Source: Entomobacter blattae (GTDB lineage: Bacteria; Pseudomonadota; Alphaproteobacteria; Acetobacterales; Acetobacteraceae). Taken from it: a stretch of 64,000 nucleotides of DNA. The stretch spans positions 1,095,001-1,159,000 of the forward strand of contig NZ_CP060244.1 of NCBI RefSeq assembly GCF_014672835.1, written 5' to 3'. Shown here one piece after another: positions 20,274 through 30,171 of this stretch. Made by a program: the position numbers and the translations under genes. The notes beneath the pieces were generated by a model. That model searched no databases, was not told where the DNA came from, and saw only the letters and a list, made by a program, of their open reading frames with translations. Every line of letters begins with the position of its first letter. The stretch's first letter is position 1.

Positions 20274-20306
20274 AAAAAAACCACCCTGACTTTGGGGTGG
20301 TTTTTT
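20274..20306 (-). terminator. Bidirectional Rho-independent terminator
   Basis: A perfect stem CCACCC/GGGTGG, extended by A-T pairs (seven A before, six T after), with a short loop. It lies 34 bp beyond the mlaC stop and is the likely end of the mlaA-mlaC transcript. The A/T tracts on both sides would let it work in both directions. Confidence 0.85.
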
Positions 20307-20339
20307 ATGGGTTAGCTCTGTAAGCTTATTGTTGCGAGC

Positions 20340-21038
20340 TTATTGTTCACCCGCTGGGTGGGCATTGCGCTCAATCTGGCGTTGCATGGCCCCGAGTAGG
20401 TTTTCAACATTGTTGCCGTTATGGGCAATATAGGAAGAATAGTCATTACGTTGGGTTAAGCGCAAGCTGGCTCCTTCCCCAATAAGGTCTATAACCTGTG
20501 GGCGACCACTTTCTGAACTAATAATCCAGTGGACACTGGCCTGAGGTTGGCCAGGGCGGATGACAACAGTTTCAACCACAGTATCGCCATCGGCATTGCT
20601 GCTGACCTTACCAATGGTAAAGTTAACCCCTTTAAAATCCCCGATTTTGCCGTTTACAGCATTGAGGAGAACCTGATGGAACAGCTTAAGAAAGCGTGTT
20701 CTTTGCTCAGGGGTGGCAACATTCCAGTAGCGTCCAAGGCAGTACCGTCCAATGGCGTCTACATCGACATTGCTAAAAAGCAAAGGGGCCATGCGGGCCT
20801 GTTTTTGGCTTAAAGGCTCATCACTATTAATAACCGTAAGCAGTTTGTTGCCAAATTCCTGCATAAATTGCGAGGCCTGTTGGGGAGAAATTGCCGCCAG
20901 GGCATGAGAAGTTGGCAATAAAGTGCCAATAGCTGGAGCTGCCCCGGCCAGGAATGTAAAGGCGGCGAGGTTGCACCCGGCAAACCTGGCGGCCTTTTTG
21001 GCATACCCGGCAACAGATAAAAAACGTTTTGTAGACAT
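20340..21038 (-). CDS. mlaC: MlaC/HpnM-family phospholipid-binding protein, 232 aa
   Basis: Periplasmic carrier of the Mla (Ttg2) system, which ferries phospholipids between outer and inner membrane; in hopanoid-making bacteria the family is called HpnM. An N-terminal signal peptide (CNLAAFTFLAGAAPAIGTLL, cut after SHALA) is followed by the family core: DVDAIGRYCLGRYWNVATPE, FLKLFHQVLLNAVNGKIGDF, VETVVIRPGQPQASVHWII and IGEGASLRLTQRNDYSSYI. Length is normal. It is the second gene of an operon with mlaA, 23 bp apart. Confident. Confidence 0.92.
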   Translation of the reverse strand: MSTKRFLSVAGYAKKAARFAGCNLAAFTFLAGAAPAIGTLLPTSHALAAISPQQASQFMQEFGNKLLTVINSDEPLSQKQARMAPLLFSNVDVDAIGRYCLGRYWNVATPEQRTRFLKLFHQVLLNAVNGKIGDFKGVNFTIGKVSSNADGDTVVETVVIRPGQPQASVHWIISSESGRPQVIDLIGEGASLRLTQRNDYSSYIAHNGNNVENLLGAMQRQIERNAHPAGEQ

Positions 21039-21061
21039 ATATACGTTGATCCTAACCTTGT

Positions 21062-21892
21062 TTAGTACCAGTCTGGCGTTGTAGCGCGGTGATCATCCTG
21101 AATTTTTTTAATCAGGGCCTTGCGCTGCTGCATCCAGGCACTTCGTATGGTAGCATAAGGGTCTAGCGCATCTTTTTCAAGTTGGTCAATAGCATCAATG
21201 TAATTGGCCCGGGTATTGATGGCGCCCATAATGTTGTAGGCCCAGTTAAAGGTTAAAAGGCCATAGCCCCGTGGCGCATAGTTAAGGGGCTGCACCCCAA
21301 TCCCCAGCACGTACCCTCCAAGGGTGCGGTAGGTATTTGGCCCCAGGAATGGCACAAACAGATAAGGTCCAGAAGGAACCCCCCACGAGGCCAAAACAAC
21401 GCCTGGATCATCATCATGATGATGGATATCGGCAACATCGCCTGCAACGTCAATAAAACCGGCTAGGCCCACAGTCATGTTAATCACCCAGCGCATAAAG
21501 GTATCGCCTGCTAAGCGCGGCTTGCCGTTGCCTACGTCACTGAAGAAGACGACCGGCTCGTTCCATGTGGTAACCAGGTTGCCTAATGCGTTGCGGATTT
21601 CTTCGGGAATAGCCCATACATAGGCCCGTGCAACAGGGGCAAAGGCATTTTTGTCTACAAAATGGGTAATGTCATAAAGGTCACGGTTTGTCGGCTCATA
21701 CGGATCGTTTGTGGCGTTATATTCTGCCAGGGCTTCTGGGTCTGTCGGTTTGGGGGCTGTACTACAGGCGGAAGTGGCCAGCGTTGCTAAAACAGCAACC
21801 AGGAAGAGCGGTGTTACACTGCGGGATAAGGACAGTTCTGCAAACGGTTTGAAAAAAGATTTAAAATACACTTTTACAGACATTGATAACAT
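21062..21892 (-). CDS. mlaA: MlaA (VacJ) outer-membrane lipoprotein, 276 aa
   Basis: Outer-membrane lipoprotein that removes phospholipids from the outer leaflet and passes them to MlaC. The signal peptide (TPLFLVAVLATLATSAC) ends in a Cys that would be lipidated. Family marks: NDPYEPTNRDLYDITHFVDK, WAIPEEIRNALGNLVTTWNE, DTFMRWVINMTVGLAGFIDV, DPGVVLASWGVPSGPYLFVP and FLGPNTYRTLGGY. Length is typical. First gene of the mlaA-mlaC operon; the Mla ABC transporter genes are not nearby, which is common outside enterobacteria. Confidence 0.94.
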   Translation of the reverse strand: MLSMSVKVYFKSFFKPFAELSLSRSVTPLFLVAVLATLATSACSTAPKPTDPEALAEYNATNDPYEPTNRDLYDITHFVDKNAFAPVARAYVWAIPEEIRNALGNLVTTWNEPVVFFSDVGNGKPRLAGDTFMRWVINMTVGLAGFIDVAGDVADIHHHDDDPGVVLASWGVPSGPYLFVPFLGPNTYRTLGGYVLGIGVQPLNYAPRGYGLLTFNWAYNIMGAINTRANYIDAIDQLEKDALDPYATIRSAWMQQRKALIKKIQDDHRATTPDWY

Positions 21893-22363
21893 TCCACTTG
21901 ATTGTTCTGGTTGGTCCTTACGATCCAGCAGCAGGTTTGCCCCTTCCCTTAACAGCCAGACATAAAAGGGTTTGTCAAGCCTGTGGAGCCTTTATGGCAT
22001 TTTTCAATATGTCAAAAAGATGGTGTTTGCCAAGGGATTCTTAATCGTGCTGGGGAATAAATGTCGGGTGATGGGTCAAATCAGTGAGTACAACTTTGCA
22101 ATAAAATGGCAGTTTTTAAAGGATTTTACGCAATTGGGCTTTAAAAACCTCTGACAAGGTGAGATGACTTTTATAGTGTGTGTGTTGTTATTAACACAGA
22201 CGATAAGAGCTTTCCTCGTTACAGTGCTAAAGGATTATAAGAGACATTCTGCCCGTAGGCCACAGATTGCATGAAACCCGATGGAACCAAATTTGTGGCT
22301 TACCAGATGACACATCTAGATGACACATGAACCCAGATTACATAGGAACAAGGAGATAAGAGC
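21893..22363. promoter_or_regulatory. Divergent promoter region between mlaA and the aldose epimerase gene
   Basis: About 470 bp separating two divergent genes. AT-rich parts (22000-22200) and a GTGTGTGTTGTTATTAACAC stretch near 22176 are seen, but no sure promoter elements and no gene. Confidence 0.4.
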
Positions 22364-23674
22364 ATGAAAAGACATTTACTAAGATATTCACTAAGGCATT
22401 CACTAGGGGGGTGGGCATGGTTGTTGGCGCAACCATCTCGTATGGCAACTTTTAGCCTAGCTGCCGGCTTTTTGGGGCTGGGGCTCGCAGGAAATGCCAG
22501 TGCCCAGAACATAACGGGCCAGGCCAAGGAACAGGGGGAAGCTACTCCAGCTCAAGCCGCTCAAGGTTCCCAGGAGGGAGCGACAGGGGGGCTTTCTGTA
22601 ACGCACAGCTATTATGGGCTGACGTCTAACCGCGAGCGGGTGGAACGATGGGTGCTAACAAACCATAACGGCATGCAGGTCAGCTTTATATCTTACGGGG
22701 GCATTATTACCGAAATCAACGTTGCTGATAAAAATGGCAAACCCGATAATGTTGTTTTAGGCTTTGGTAACCTGGATGGCTACACCAAGGACAGTGCCAA
22801 GGGTGGGTTATATTTTGGTGCCCTGATCGGGCGTTACGCCAACCGTATTGCCAAGGGGACCTTTAGCCTGGATCACCATACCTATCATTTAGCGATTACC
22901 GCTCCGCCCAACAGCATGCATGGCGGCATTCATGGGTTTGATAAACGGGTGTGGCATGTCAAGGCGCTGCCTGTGGCTGAGCATAGTGTGGGCGCTGAGC
23001 TGACAATGGAAAGCCATGATGGAGACCAAGGCTATCCGGGTAATCTCAAGGTGGCCGTAACCTATACGTTGGATGATCAGAACACGCTGAGCCTGCATTA
23101 TAAGGCCACAACCGATAAACCCACCGTGCTGAATCTGACCAACCACAGCTATTTCAACCTTGGGGGGCAGGGTTCTGGCTCCATTGCCGATGAGGTTTTG
23201 CAGATTAATGCCAGCCATTACACCCCAACGGACCAGTACGCCATTCCTACGGGGGAGATTGCTCCCGTGGAAGGCACGGTATTTGATTTCCGTAAGCCTA
23301 TGGTGATTGGAACACATTTGCGTGATGACGTGCCCCAAATTATGTATGCGCGTGGGTACGATCATAACTGGGTGATCGATGGCGAGTATGGCAAGGCCCC
23401 ACGCCTGGCCGCCCGGATTGAAGATCCAAAAACAGGCCGCTTCATGGAGGTGCTGACATCTCAGCCAGGCTTGCAGGTTTATACCTCTAACTCACTGGAT
23501 GGCACCTATGCCGGGGCTGCTCATAAGGCCTTTCGCCAGACAGATGCTGTAGCCTTTGAGGCAGAGCATTTTCCAGATAGCCCAAACCATCCTAAATTTC
23601 CTAGTACGGAATTGCGTCCCGGCCAGGTCTTTGACTATACAACCCAGTATCATTTTGGTGTTAACAAGAACTAG
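22364..23674 (+). CDS. Secreted aldose 1-epimerase (mutarotase), 436 aa
   Basis: GalM-type enzyme that interconverts alpha and beta anomers of aldoses. An N-terminal region with basic residues, a hydrophobic stretch (FSLAAGFLGLGLAGN) and an ASA-Q cut site points to the periplasm, where acetic acid bacteria oxidise sugars. A Gln/Gly/Ala-rich linker follows (residues ~46-75). Catalytic features: ANRIAKGTFSLD, SMHGGIHGFDKRVW, NLTNHSYFNLGG with its His, DHNWVI, and the Glu of VAFEAEHFPDSPNHP. AAGGAGA stands before the ATG. It is a single gene followed by a hairpin. Confidence 0.93.
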   Translation: MKRHLLRYSLRHSLGGWAWLLAQPSRMATFSLAAGFLGLGLAGNASAQNITGQAKEQGEATPAQAAQGSQEGATGGLSVTHSYYGLTSNRERVERWVLTNHNGMQVSFISYGGIITEINVADKNGKPDNVVLGFGNLDGYTKDSAKGGLYFGALIGRYANRIAKGTFSLDHHTYHLAITAPPNSMHGGIHGFDKRVWHVKALPVAEHSVGAELTMESHDGDQGYPGNLKVAVTYTLDDQNTLSLHYKATTDKPTVLNLTNHSYFNLGGQGSGSIADEVLQINASHYTPTDQYAIPTGEIAPVEGTVFDFRKPMVIGTHLRDDVPQIMYARGYDHNWVIDGEYGKAPRLAARIEDPKTGRFMEVLTSQPGLQVYTSNSLDGTYAGAAHKAFRQTDAVAFEAEHFPDSPNHPKFPSTELRPGQVFDYTTQYHFGVNKN

Positions 23675-23703
23675 AAACCCGCCGATCTACCCCGCTCCTA
23701 TCT

Positions 23704-23735
23704 ACCCCGTTAAGAGTTTCTCTTAACGGGGTTTC
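23704..23735 (+). terminator. Hairpin terminator after the aldose epimerase gene
   Basis: A perfect 12-bp stem, ACCCCGTTAAGA with TCTTAACGGGGT, with a five-base loop, followed by TTTCCC. It is 30 bp past the stop codon. The T-tract is short, so termination may be partial. Confidence 0.65.
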
Positions 23736-23854
23736 CCTTAAGAGGTTTCCTCGTCATTGGGCCTTCACACTGGTTCCTTTGGCCCTTATGGGAAATATTG
23801 GATGGGATTTTTAAGAGGGCTCGCCAAGGCCATTCCTGTTTCTCTGGTAAGGTT

Positions 23855-23970
23855 ATTCTAGGAGGTATAAAAACAGGGAGGCATAAAAATCAGGGGTCAT
23901 AAAAACAGAGGATCTAAAATAGGGAGGGCATAAAACAAGCAGCCATAACAAGTGCCCATAACAAGTGCCT
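23855..23970. repeat. Degenerate tandem repeats (ATAAAAACAGGGAGG-like)
   Basis: A 15-18 bp unit of the form GGnnATAAAAACAnGGAGG recurs about five times, followed by two near-perfect 15-bp units (CATAACAAGTGCC). No gene. Confidence 0.65.
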
Positions 23971-24059
23971 ATTTAGGGGGCCAGAAGAAGTGGCTTTTTT
24001 GAAATATTCGTTCATTTCTTCAATGGAACCAGGCATTCTTTTGCTGCTGGGAAGAGATT

Positions 24060-24470
24060 TAGAGTGATGCGGCTGTGCGTGCTGGTGTGGGGAGGAAATG
24101 AGGCCGTGAGCACCCCCAAAAATAAAGAGGTAAAAAAAGCCCCCACGAAAGTCAGACCCATGCGAAAACTAGGCTCAATGGAAAAGCTGACTGCAAGGGT
24201 TTTCAGCACCCAAACCAGGAGGGCAGTCGTAAATAAAAACCCTCCATCCAACCCGATCCGAAGGGCTGCATGCCCCGATGATAATACAGCAGGCGTGAGA
24301 GTGCCCAAACTGCCCACGATTGCCCCCCCAATCATAGGGCGGATAAACCCTGGCACCGGAATCTTCCTAAAAATATTTTTAGAAACCGTAACACTCCACA
24401 TGACCAATATCCCAACCAGGGCAGTCACCAGCCCCAACCCTATCAAAGAGAAATAGGAATAAAGCGGAAA
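24060..24470 (-). pseudogene. Truncated ClC-family chloride channel
   Basis: The minus-strand frame contains YFSLIGLGLVTALVGILVMW, VPGFIRPMIGGAIVGSLG, TPAVLSSGHAALRI and LVWVLKTLAVSFSI, all typical of the C-terminal half of ClC chloride channels. The following GSGFRGGLFFASLFLGA-like motif is degraded to EPSFRMGLTFVGAFFTSLFL, and the frame then leaves the family. The N-terminal half is missing. It is about a third of a normal channel and cannot be functional. Confidence 0.75.
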
Positions 24471-24728
24471 TATCTGGGGTGTCATAACTGGGGTGTCATA
24501 ATAATACGGGGTTAGCCGTATGGTGCAAGGCACTTGTAACCAAAATTGCACAAATAGAAGCTGTACTCTTGAGGAGGCCCCTCCATCAGCAACAACGCTT
24601 TCAAAATAAAAGCTGCAAAATAAAAGCTGCAAAATGAGAAAACTGCGGCAGAGGTAAAAGGATAAGACCATGCACGGGGTGGCCAGATTTGGGCGGCTAA
24701 ATTTTTAGGCGGTTAGATTTTTAGGCGG

Positions 24729-25556
24729 TTAGATTTTTCTATCGCGTTTAATTTGGTCCCAGGCAGCATTAATATCGGCCACTTTTTGGCTGGCCTTGGC
24801 AATGTCTGCCTCACTGGCCCCTTTGGCAGAAAGCCTGTCTGGGTGGTATTCCATCAACAGGGCCTTCCACTTCATGCGGATTTCTTCATCAGTCGCTGAA
24901 ACGCTTAACCCTAAAACCTGATAAGCCTTATGGGGGTTAGCGCTCGGGCGGGCAGACCCCTCGCGGATTCGGTCCCATGCGCCATCTGAAAGGCCAAAAA
25001 TACCATGAAGCCGCTGTAAAAAACGGAGCTCACTGGAGTGCAGGGCCTTGGTGGGCCCTGCGTCAGAAAGGGCAAGCCGGTAGAGGATTCTCAGCAAGTC
25101 TTCCAGGGGTAAGGGGTCGTTGGCATAGCTTTGGGCGAGAAGGGTAGCATAGTTTTCGTAATCATCTGTGCGCTGGCGGGCGGCATCAAAAAGCTGGCCC
25201 ACGGGCTTGGTTTGGGCTGTAGGAATATTTAGCAACTGTTTAAAGCTATTAATTTCGGTGCGGTTTACGGGGGCATCTATTTTGGCCAGCTTGGCTGAGA
25301 GAATAATGAGGCATAAGGAATAAAGCTGCTCTCGTTGACCAAAAGTGGCAGCCATTTTAGCAGCAATAAAGGCCGATGCCCCGGCAGGGTCTGGGGCGAG
25401 GCGGTTTTTCCACCCTTCTGACCAGCCTCCAGGGGGCGTATTGAACAGTGAGCCCTTATCGGCTGCATGGCCCAGCATGGTGCCCACAATTCCCCCCACG
25501 GGCCCCCCGACTGCAAAGCCTGCTACGCCCCCAAACAGTTTACCCCAAATGCTCAT
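24729..25556 (-). CDS. djlA: DjlA-like co-chaperone (TerB + J domain), 275 aa
   Basis: Membrane-linked DnaJ-type co-chaperone that stimulates the DnaK ATPase. The N-terminus has a Gly-zipper hydrophobic segment (FGGVAGFAVGGPVGGIVGTM), a TerB-like helical domain spans residues ~55-195, and a C-terminal J domain (~205-275) carries AYQVLGLSVSATDEEIRMKW and the essential HPD in YHPDRLSAKG. Order and length match DjlA. It is downstream of the queuosine genes and the RHH gene, with a 169-bp gap from the latter. Confidence 0.88.
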   Translation of the reverse strand: MSIWGKLFGGVAGFAVGGPVGGIVGTMLGHAADKGSLFNTPPGGWSEGWKNRLAPDPAGASAFIAAKMAATFGQREQLYSLCLIILSAKLAKIDAPVNRTEINSFKQLLNIPTAQTKPVGQLFDAARQRTDDYENYATLLAQSYANDPLPLEDLLRILYRLALSDAGPTKALHSSELRFLQRLHGIFGLSDGAWDRIREGSARPSANPHKAYQVLGLSVSATDEEIRMKWKALLMEYHPDRLSAKGASEADIAKASQKVADINAAWDQIKRDRKI

Positions 25557-25725
25557 AATGTCCTGATCCGTGATTTCTAAAAATGCTGCCTAATGGGTGA
25601 TTGCCCTTCTTTATAGGTATCGCACAGTATGATGTGTGGTTTCCTTGCCTGGTTGTGCCTGAAGTGGATGGCCTGAAGTGAGTGGGTAGAGAATACTGTA
25701 AAATCCTGAAAATTTGAAAGGAAAT

Positions 25726-25986
25726 TCAAACTTTGCTTTTTCTTTTTCCATGTAAGGCATAGCGAAGGGCCAGAATGCGTAAGGTTGAAGCCAAAGGATG
25801 GTCGGCATGGCGGCTTTTGTCAATCTGGTTAATCATTGTGGCCAGTTTAAGGTCTTGTATGGTGGCCATTTCCTGCAAGACCTCCCAAAATTCGGCTTCA
25901 AGGGCAATGCTGGTGCGGTGGCCGGAAAGGCTTAAGCTGCGTTTAATCAGGTGGGAATCAGAGCGTAAAGATTTGGTATTACTCAT
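25726..25986 (-). CDS. Ribbon-helix-helix domain protein, 86 aa
   Basis: Small protein of the RHH_4 type, common in alphaproteobacteria: [20 protein letters not shown] is the beta-strand and first helix, and [19 protein letters not shown] continues the fold, ending in [14 protein letters not shown]. Probably a DNA-binding dimer, targets unknown. Its start overlaps the stop of queG by four bases (ATGA type), so it is translationally coupled. No toxin partner is seen next to it. Confidence 0.85.
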   Translation of the reverse strand: MSNTKSLRSDSHLIKRSLSLSGHRTSIALEAEFWEVLQEMATIQDLKLATMINQIDKSRHADHPLASTLRILALRYALHGKRKSKV

Positions 25987-28055
25987 TGGGTATCATTCTG
26001 CTGGCTATGGAAGGGAAGATGTTCAAGTTGAAAGACAGACCATTGCGCCATCTCGGCAAGGATGGGATCTGGATGGTGGGTAAATTTTCGGGCTTTTTCA
26101 AGCAGATGGGGCTGGCCAGAATTGCCAATACCCAGCAGCACGTTGCGTAAAAAGCGTTTGTGACCAATGCGCTTAATGGGGTTGCCTGAGAAAAAGCGCC
26201 GAAAGGTTTCTTCATCAAAAGCGATGAGGAAGCCCAAATCAGGGGCTAAAAGCTCTGGCCTACCCTGGAGCTTGGCATGCTGGGTGGCTTGTGCAAAGCG
26301 GTTCCAGGGGCAAACGGCTAGGCAGTCGTCACAGCCATAGATCCGGTTGCCAATGGCAGGGCGTAAATGGTGGGGAATAAGCCCTGCAAACTCAATGGTC
26401 AGATAGGAAATACAAAGCCGAGCATCGAGCTGGTAGGGCGCAGTAATGGCTTGTGTCGGGCAGATATCCATACAGCTCTGGCAGCTGCCGCAATGGTTGG
26501 AATGGGGTTGGTCTGGAGGTAAGGGCAAGGTGGTATAGATTTCGCCCAGAAAAAGCCAACTACCAAACTGGCGGGAAACCAAGTTGGTGTGTTTGCCTTG
26601 CCAACCCAAGCCGGCTTGCTGGGCCAGGGGTTTTTCCATCACCGGTGCCGTATCAACAAACACCTTTAAACGGGGGTTTTGTAAGTGTGGATCGTGAGGA
26701 GAGGATGGTTCAAAGGAGGACCCAGAGAATGACTCAGAGAATGGTCCAGAGGATTGCTTAGAAGATAGCCCAGAGAATAGCTCAGAGGATTGTTCAGGGC
26801 CATAAGAAGGGCGGGATGGTGGGGCCAAATGTTCAGTATTTTGTGGGGGGTCTTCCCACAAGAGTTTCGGGAGCCCTCCCTGAGGGGCCTCTTTTTGGGC
26901 TTCTCTTTTCTGGGTTTCTCCTTGGGATCTTTTCCGAGGGGTTTCCTGAAGGCTTTTTAGGGGGCTTTCTTGGTGTTTTTGGGGAGGGATTTTTGAGGAG
27001 TTGTTGGGGGAGTTTTTCTGGGCACTATTTTTTTTCTGGGCACCATTTTGGATACTGCTTTGGATACCGCTTTGGGCACTCCTTTGGACGTTGCCTTGGG
27101 TATGGCTCTGGGTATTACTCTGGGCACTGCTCTGGGCATTGCTTTGGGGGCTGTTTGGAGTGCTGTTTAAGGCACTCGCCTGGGGTAATTCCTGGAGCAC
27201 TCTTTGGGGCACTACTCCCTGGAGCACTCCCTGGGGCGTTCCCTGGGGGGGCTCATGGGATGCTCCTTGGGGGGTGGGTGGAAGAAAAAGGGGAGAGGCT
27301 TTGAATTCAGGGCTGCTTCGGGAGAGAAGAGGTTGGGAGGGTTTCCCCGAAGTTTTCCTCGAAGCTTTTCCAGAAGCTTTCTCTGAGGGTTTTTTCATGG
27401 GAGGTAGAGTCGTGCGGGGCTGAGCGAGCGCTTGGGGGGAGAGGGGTGCGCTGTCAGCAGGGGGGCGTGGCCCCATGGGAAGGGGTGAATAATCAAGAAG
27501 GGAGGGTTTTTGGGGGTTTGCCGGGGTGAGACCTGGGGTAAGATGATGATGGTTAGGGAGGATAGGGTGGTGATGTTGGCGGGCCATTTTAAGAATGAAC
27601 TGCCCCAATTCTTTAAGCCTGCCCTTGACCACATCGTGATAATCACGGTTTTGGGCATAGGCTGAGATGAGTCCTTTCTCCTTATATTGAAGGAACTCCA
27701 GCGGATTGTAAGGGGGGCCATAATTGGTGCCCAGAGAGATAATGCTTATAGCTTCCGGCCACAGGCCTTGAGGGGCGCTGCGTTGCTCCACCCGATTGGC
27801 CAGCCAGTCCATGGTGCCATAACGTCCCTCTCTGATAAAGCAGCGCAGATGTTGCTGGCAGGAAAGGTCGAGCATGGCCTGGGTAAACCCTATGGTATCA
27901 AACCCCAAGGCATGGGCTTTACTGGTAATACGGGTTTTCAGGGTCGCGAAAAGCAGGGACAATAGGGTTAACCTTTTGAGCGAAAACAGATTGGGTAAAA
28001 ACAGATTGAGCGTAAACAGATCATGAAAAAAAAAGGCAAGGAGCAGAAAAACCAA
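25983..28055 (-). CDS. queG: Epoxyqueuosine reductase QueG with a ~300-residue insertion, 690 aa
   Basis: Cobalamin and Fe-S enzyme that reduces epoxyqueuosine to queuosine in tRNA. The N-terminal catalytic half (residues ~40-160; [39 protein letters not shown]) and the C-terminal half (from ~460; [20 protein letters not shown], the 4Fe-4S ligands [12 protein letters not shown] and CDDCLAVCP) are intact. Between them residues ~160-460 are a low-complexity Gln/Ser/Pro/Asn tract with DNA-level repeats ([16 protein letters not shown]-like), absent from normal QueG of ~350-390 aa. The hydrophobic first ~40 residues may not be translated; the true start is uncertain. Third of queA-tgt-queG. Confidence 0.9.
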   Translation of the reverse strand: MVFLLLAFFFHDLFTLNLFLPNLFSLKRLTLLSLLFATLKTRITSKAHALGFDTIGFTQAMLDLSCQQHLRCFIREGRYGTMDWLANRVEQRSAPQGLWPEAISIISLGTNYGPPYNPLEFLQYKEKGLISAYAQNRDYHDVVKGRLKELGQFILKMARQHHHPILPNHHHLTPGLTPANPQKPSLLDYSPLPMGPRPPADSAPLSPQALAQPRTTLPPMKKPSEKASGKASRKTSGKPSQPLLSRSSPEFKASPLFLPPTPQGASHEPPQGTPQGVLQGVVPQRVLQELPQASALNSTPNSPQSNAQSSAQSNTQSHTQGNVQRSAQSGIQSSIQNGAQKKNSAQKNSPNNSSKIPPQKHQESPLKSLQETPRKRSQGETQKREAQKEAPQGGLPKLLWEDPPQNTEHLAPPSRPSYGPEQSSELFSGLSSKQSSGPFSESFSGSSFEPSSPHDPHLQNPRLKVFVDTAPVMEKPLAQQAGLGWQGKHTNLVSRQFGSWLFLGEIYTTLPLPPDQPHSNHCGSCQSCMDICPTQAITAPYQLDARLCISYLTIEFAGLIPHHLRPAIGNRIYGCDDCLAVCPWNRFAQATQHAKLQGRPELLAPDLGFLIAFDEETFRRFFSGNPIKRIGHKRFLRNVLLGIGNSGQPHLLEKARKFTHHPDPILAEMAQWSVFQLEHLPFHSQQNDTQ

Positions 28056-28101
28056 TGAGGTGCCTGCCTGGCGGAAAGGAATGCCCTTCTGTCAGGCGGG
28101 C

Positions 28102-30171
28102 TTAAAGGGGTTCGTCGGTACTATCATGGTCAAGCGGTCTCCACAGGTTATCCCCCCTGCTATGGGGAGGAGCTGCTGAGGGTGTCTCTGTGGTGTGGGG
28201 TAAAGATGTTTGCGAAAACTCTGATGTTTGTGAAAACTCGTTTGGCGAAACTTTTAGAGAGGGGCCACCAGGGGTTTTCTGCTGGGATTGAGCATGAGGG
28301 GCATGAATTTGGAGGTCTGGTGCTAGCGGGTGACTTGGGTTTTGGGCCGGCTTTTTGTGAAAGGCTTCTTGATGGACTGCTCCAGGTGAGGTTGCCTCAA
28401 GATAGGCTGTCCCAAGATAGGTTGTTTCGGGGAGGGGCTGTGATGTTTCTGGCAAGTGCTGCGCACGATGTTCCCCTAAGGCACGCTCTGAAGAGGAGAG
28501 CGAAACCCCATGAGAAGAGGCAGGCGTAGACGTGCCAGAGAACGTATGAGAGAACGTATGAGAGAGCGTGCCAGAGAGTGTATGAGAGAGTGTATGAGAG
28601 AGTGTATGAGAGAGTGTATGAGAGAGTGTATGAGAGAGTGTATGAGAGAGTGTATGAGAGAGTGTATGAGAGAGTGTATGAGAGAGTGTATGAGAGAGTG
28701 TATGAGAGAGTGTATCAGACACGAGGGGAGAAGAGTACACAGAAGATGAGCCCAAAACCGTTTCTGATCCTGATTCTACATTGGGATTGGGTTTTACATG
28801 GGGTCCTACAGGAGGGGCTTCAAGAGTGTTTCCCACAACGTTAGAAGAGGTGCTGGCAGGCGTTTGGGCTACAGGGGTGGAGTCTGGTTGGGGAAAAGAA
28901 CTGTCAGAAGTTTGTGGGAAACTAGAGGCTTGTGGGAAACCAGAAGTTTGGGTGGAATTAGAAGTTTGTGGAGAATCAGAAGCCTGCGGAGAAAAAGGGG
29001 CAGAAAAGGGTTTTGAGAAGGGTTGGGGGAATGTTTTGGGCCAGTCCTCTTCTGTCCAGTCTCCCTTTTGCCAGTTATCGCGTAAGTTGGTCGCATGGTT
29101 TTTAAGGTTTTGCACCATAATCGCCTGGCGAATGGATTGCACCAGAGATTGATAATAAGTCAGGTTATGCCAGGTTAAAAGCATGGGGCCCAGGATTTCG
29201 CCGCTTCTAAAGAGGTGGTGAAGATAAGCACGGCTAAATTTTGTACAGGCGGGGCATGTACAGTCTGGGGCAATGGGGCGTGGGTCATCCTTATGGATGG
29301 CATTGCGCATGTTCAGCTTGCCACGTGTTGTATAGGCTCGCCCCGTGCGCCCGGCACGCGTTGGCATGACACAGTCAAACATATCGATACCACGCTCTAT
29401 GGCCCCCAAAATATCCTCTGGCGTGCCGACCCCCATTAAGTAGCGGGCTGACCCTTCAGGAATTAGCGGGACGGTAAAATCAAGCGTGCTAAACATCAGC
29501 GCCTGGCCTTCACCAACGGCCAGCCCCCCGATGGCATACCCCTCGAAACCAATATGGATGAGGCTTTTGGTGCTTTCCTCCCGTAATAGGCGCTCAGTTC
29601 CTCCTTGAATAATACCAAACTGGCCATAGCCTGCACGTGGCACAAACTGTTCACGGCAACGGGCAGCCCATGCCATGGAAAGTCGCATGGAAGCTGCTAA
29701 GGCTTCAGGGGGCGCCGGCAGGGCAGGGCATTCATCAAAACACATGGTAATGGTGGCATCCAGAGCGTTTTGAATATCGGTAGAACGCTCTGGAGTCAGG
29801 CGATGCTCAGAGCCATCAATATGCGAGCGGAACGTCACCCCATCTTGGTCCAGCTTGCGCAAGGGGCCAAGCGACATAACCTGAAACCCACCAGAATCGG
29901 TAAGAATGGGGCCGGGCCAGTCCATAAAATGGTGCAGGCCCCCAAGCCTTTTGACCCGCTCTGCCCCAGGGCGCAGCATGAGGTGGTAGGTATTGCCCAG
30001 CACAATTTGGGCTCCCGTTGCTCGTACGCTCTCCATCGTCATGGCTTTAACCGTGCCTACTGTTCCCACTGGCATAAAGGTTGGGGTTTGCACAACGCCA
30101 TGCGCTGTATGGAGGCTCCCCGCTCTGGCAAGATGGTCTTGGGCATTTTTTTGCCAGTAAAGGGGGGTCAT
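28102..30171 (-). CDS. tgt: Queuine tRNA-guanine transglycosylase with long repeat tail, 689 aa
   Basis: Exchanges guanine 34 for preQ1 in tRNAs with GUN anticodons. Residues 1-~370 form the whole enzyme: [11 protein letters not shown], the catalytic [18 protein letters not shown], the second nucleophile region [17 protein letters not shown], and the zinc site [18 protein letters not shown]. Residues ~371-689 are an added Ser/Thr/Pro tail that holds tandem SHTL tetrapeptides encoded by 12-bp repeats. Normal Tgt ends where the tail begins. Its ATG overlaps the stop of queA by four bases, so the two are coupled. Confidence 0.94.
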   Translation of the reverse strand: MTPLYWQKNAQDHLARAGSLHTAHGVVQTPTFMPVGTVGTVKAMTMESVRATGAQIVLGNTYHLMLRPGAERVKRLGGLHHFMDWPGPILTDSGGFQVMSLGPLRKLDQDGVTFRSHIDGSEHRLTPERSTDIQNALDATITMCFDECPALPAPPEALAASMRLSMAWAARCREQFVPRAGYGQFGIIQGGTERLLREESTKSLIHIGFEGYAIGGLAVGEGQALMFSTLDFTVPLIPEGSARYLMGVGTPEDILGAIERGIDMFDCVMPTRAGRTGRAYTTRGKLNMRNAIHKDDPRPIAPDCTCPACTKFSRAYLHHLFRSGEILGPMLLTWHNLTYYQSLVQSIRQAIMVQNLKNHATNLRDNWQKGDWTEEDWPKTFPQPFSKPFSAPFSPQASDSPQTSNSTQTSGFPQASSFPQTSDSSFPQPDSTPVAQTPASTSSNVVGNTLEAPPVGPHVKPNPNVESGSETVLGSSSVYSSPLVSDTLSHTLSHTLSHTLSHTLSHTLSHTLSHTLSHTLSHTLSHTLSHTLSGTLSHTFSHTFSGTSTPASSHGVSLSSSERALGEHRAQHLPETSQPLPETTYLGTAYLEATSPGAVHQEAFHKKPAQNPSHPLAPDLQIHAPHAQSQQKTPGGPSLKVSPNEFSQTSEFSQTSLPHTTETPSAAPPHSRGDNLWRPLDHDSTDEPL
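28579..28710 (-). repeat. 12-bp tandem repeat inside tgt, 11 perfect copies
   Basis: On the plus strand the unit is TGTATGAGAGAG, perfect in 11 consecutive copies, with more degenerate units on both sides (28540-28578 and after 28711). On the coding strand it gives SHTL. The unit is a multiple of three, so changes in copy number keep the frame. Confidence 0.95.

Noticed and set aside
25726-25986. Antitoxin of a toxin-antitoxin pair
   Set aside because: The ribbon-helix-helix protein overlaps queG, no small toxin gene is adjacent, and this family usually stands alone.
26816-27423. Plus-strand Gly/Trp/Leu-rich open frames opposite queG
   Set aside because: Shadows of the low-complexity insertion of queG on the opposite strand.
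28510-28844. Arg/Met/Glu-Cys and Tyr-Glu-Arg-Val repeat proteins on the plus strand
   Set aside because: Shadows of the 12-bp repeat in tgt.
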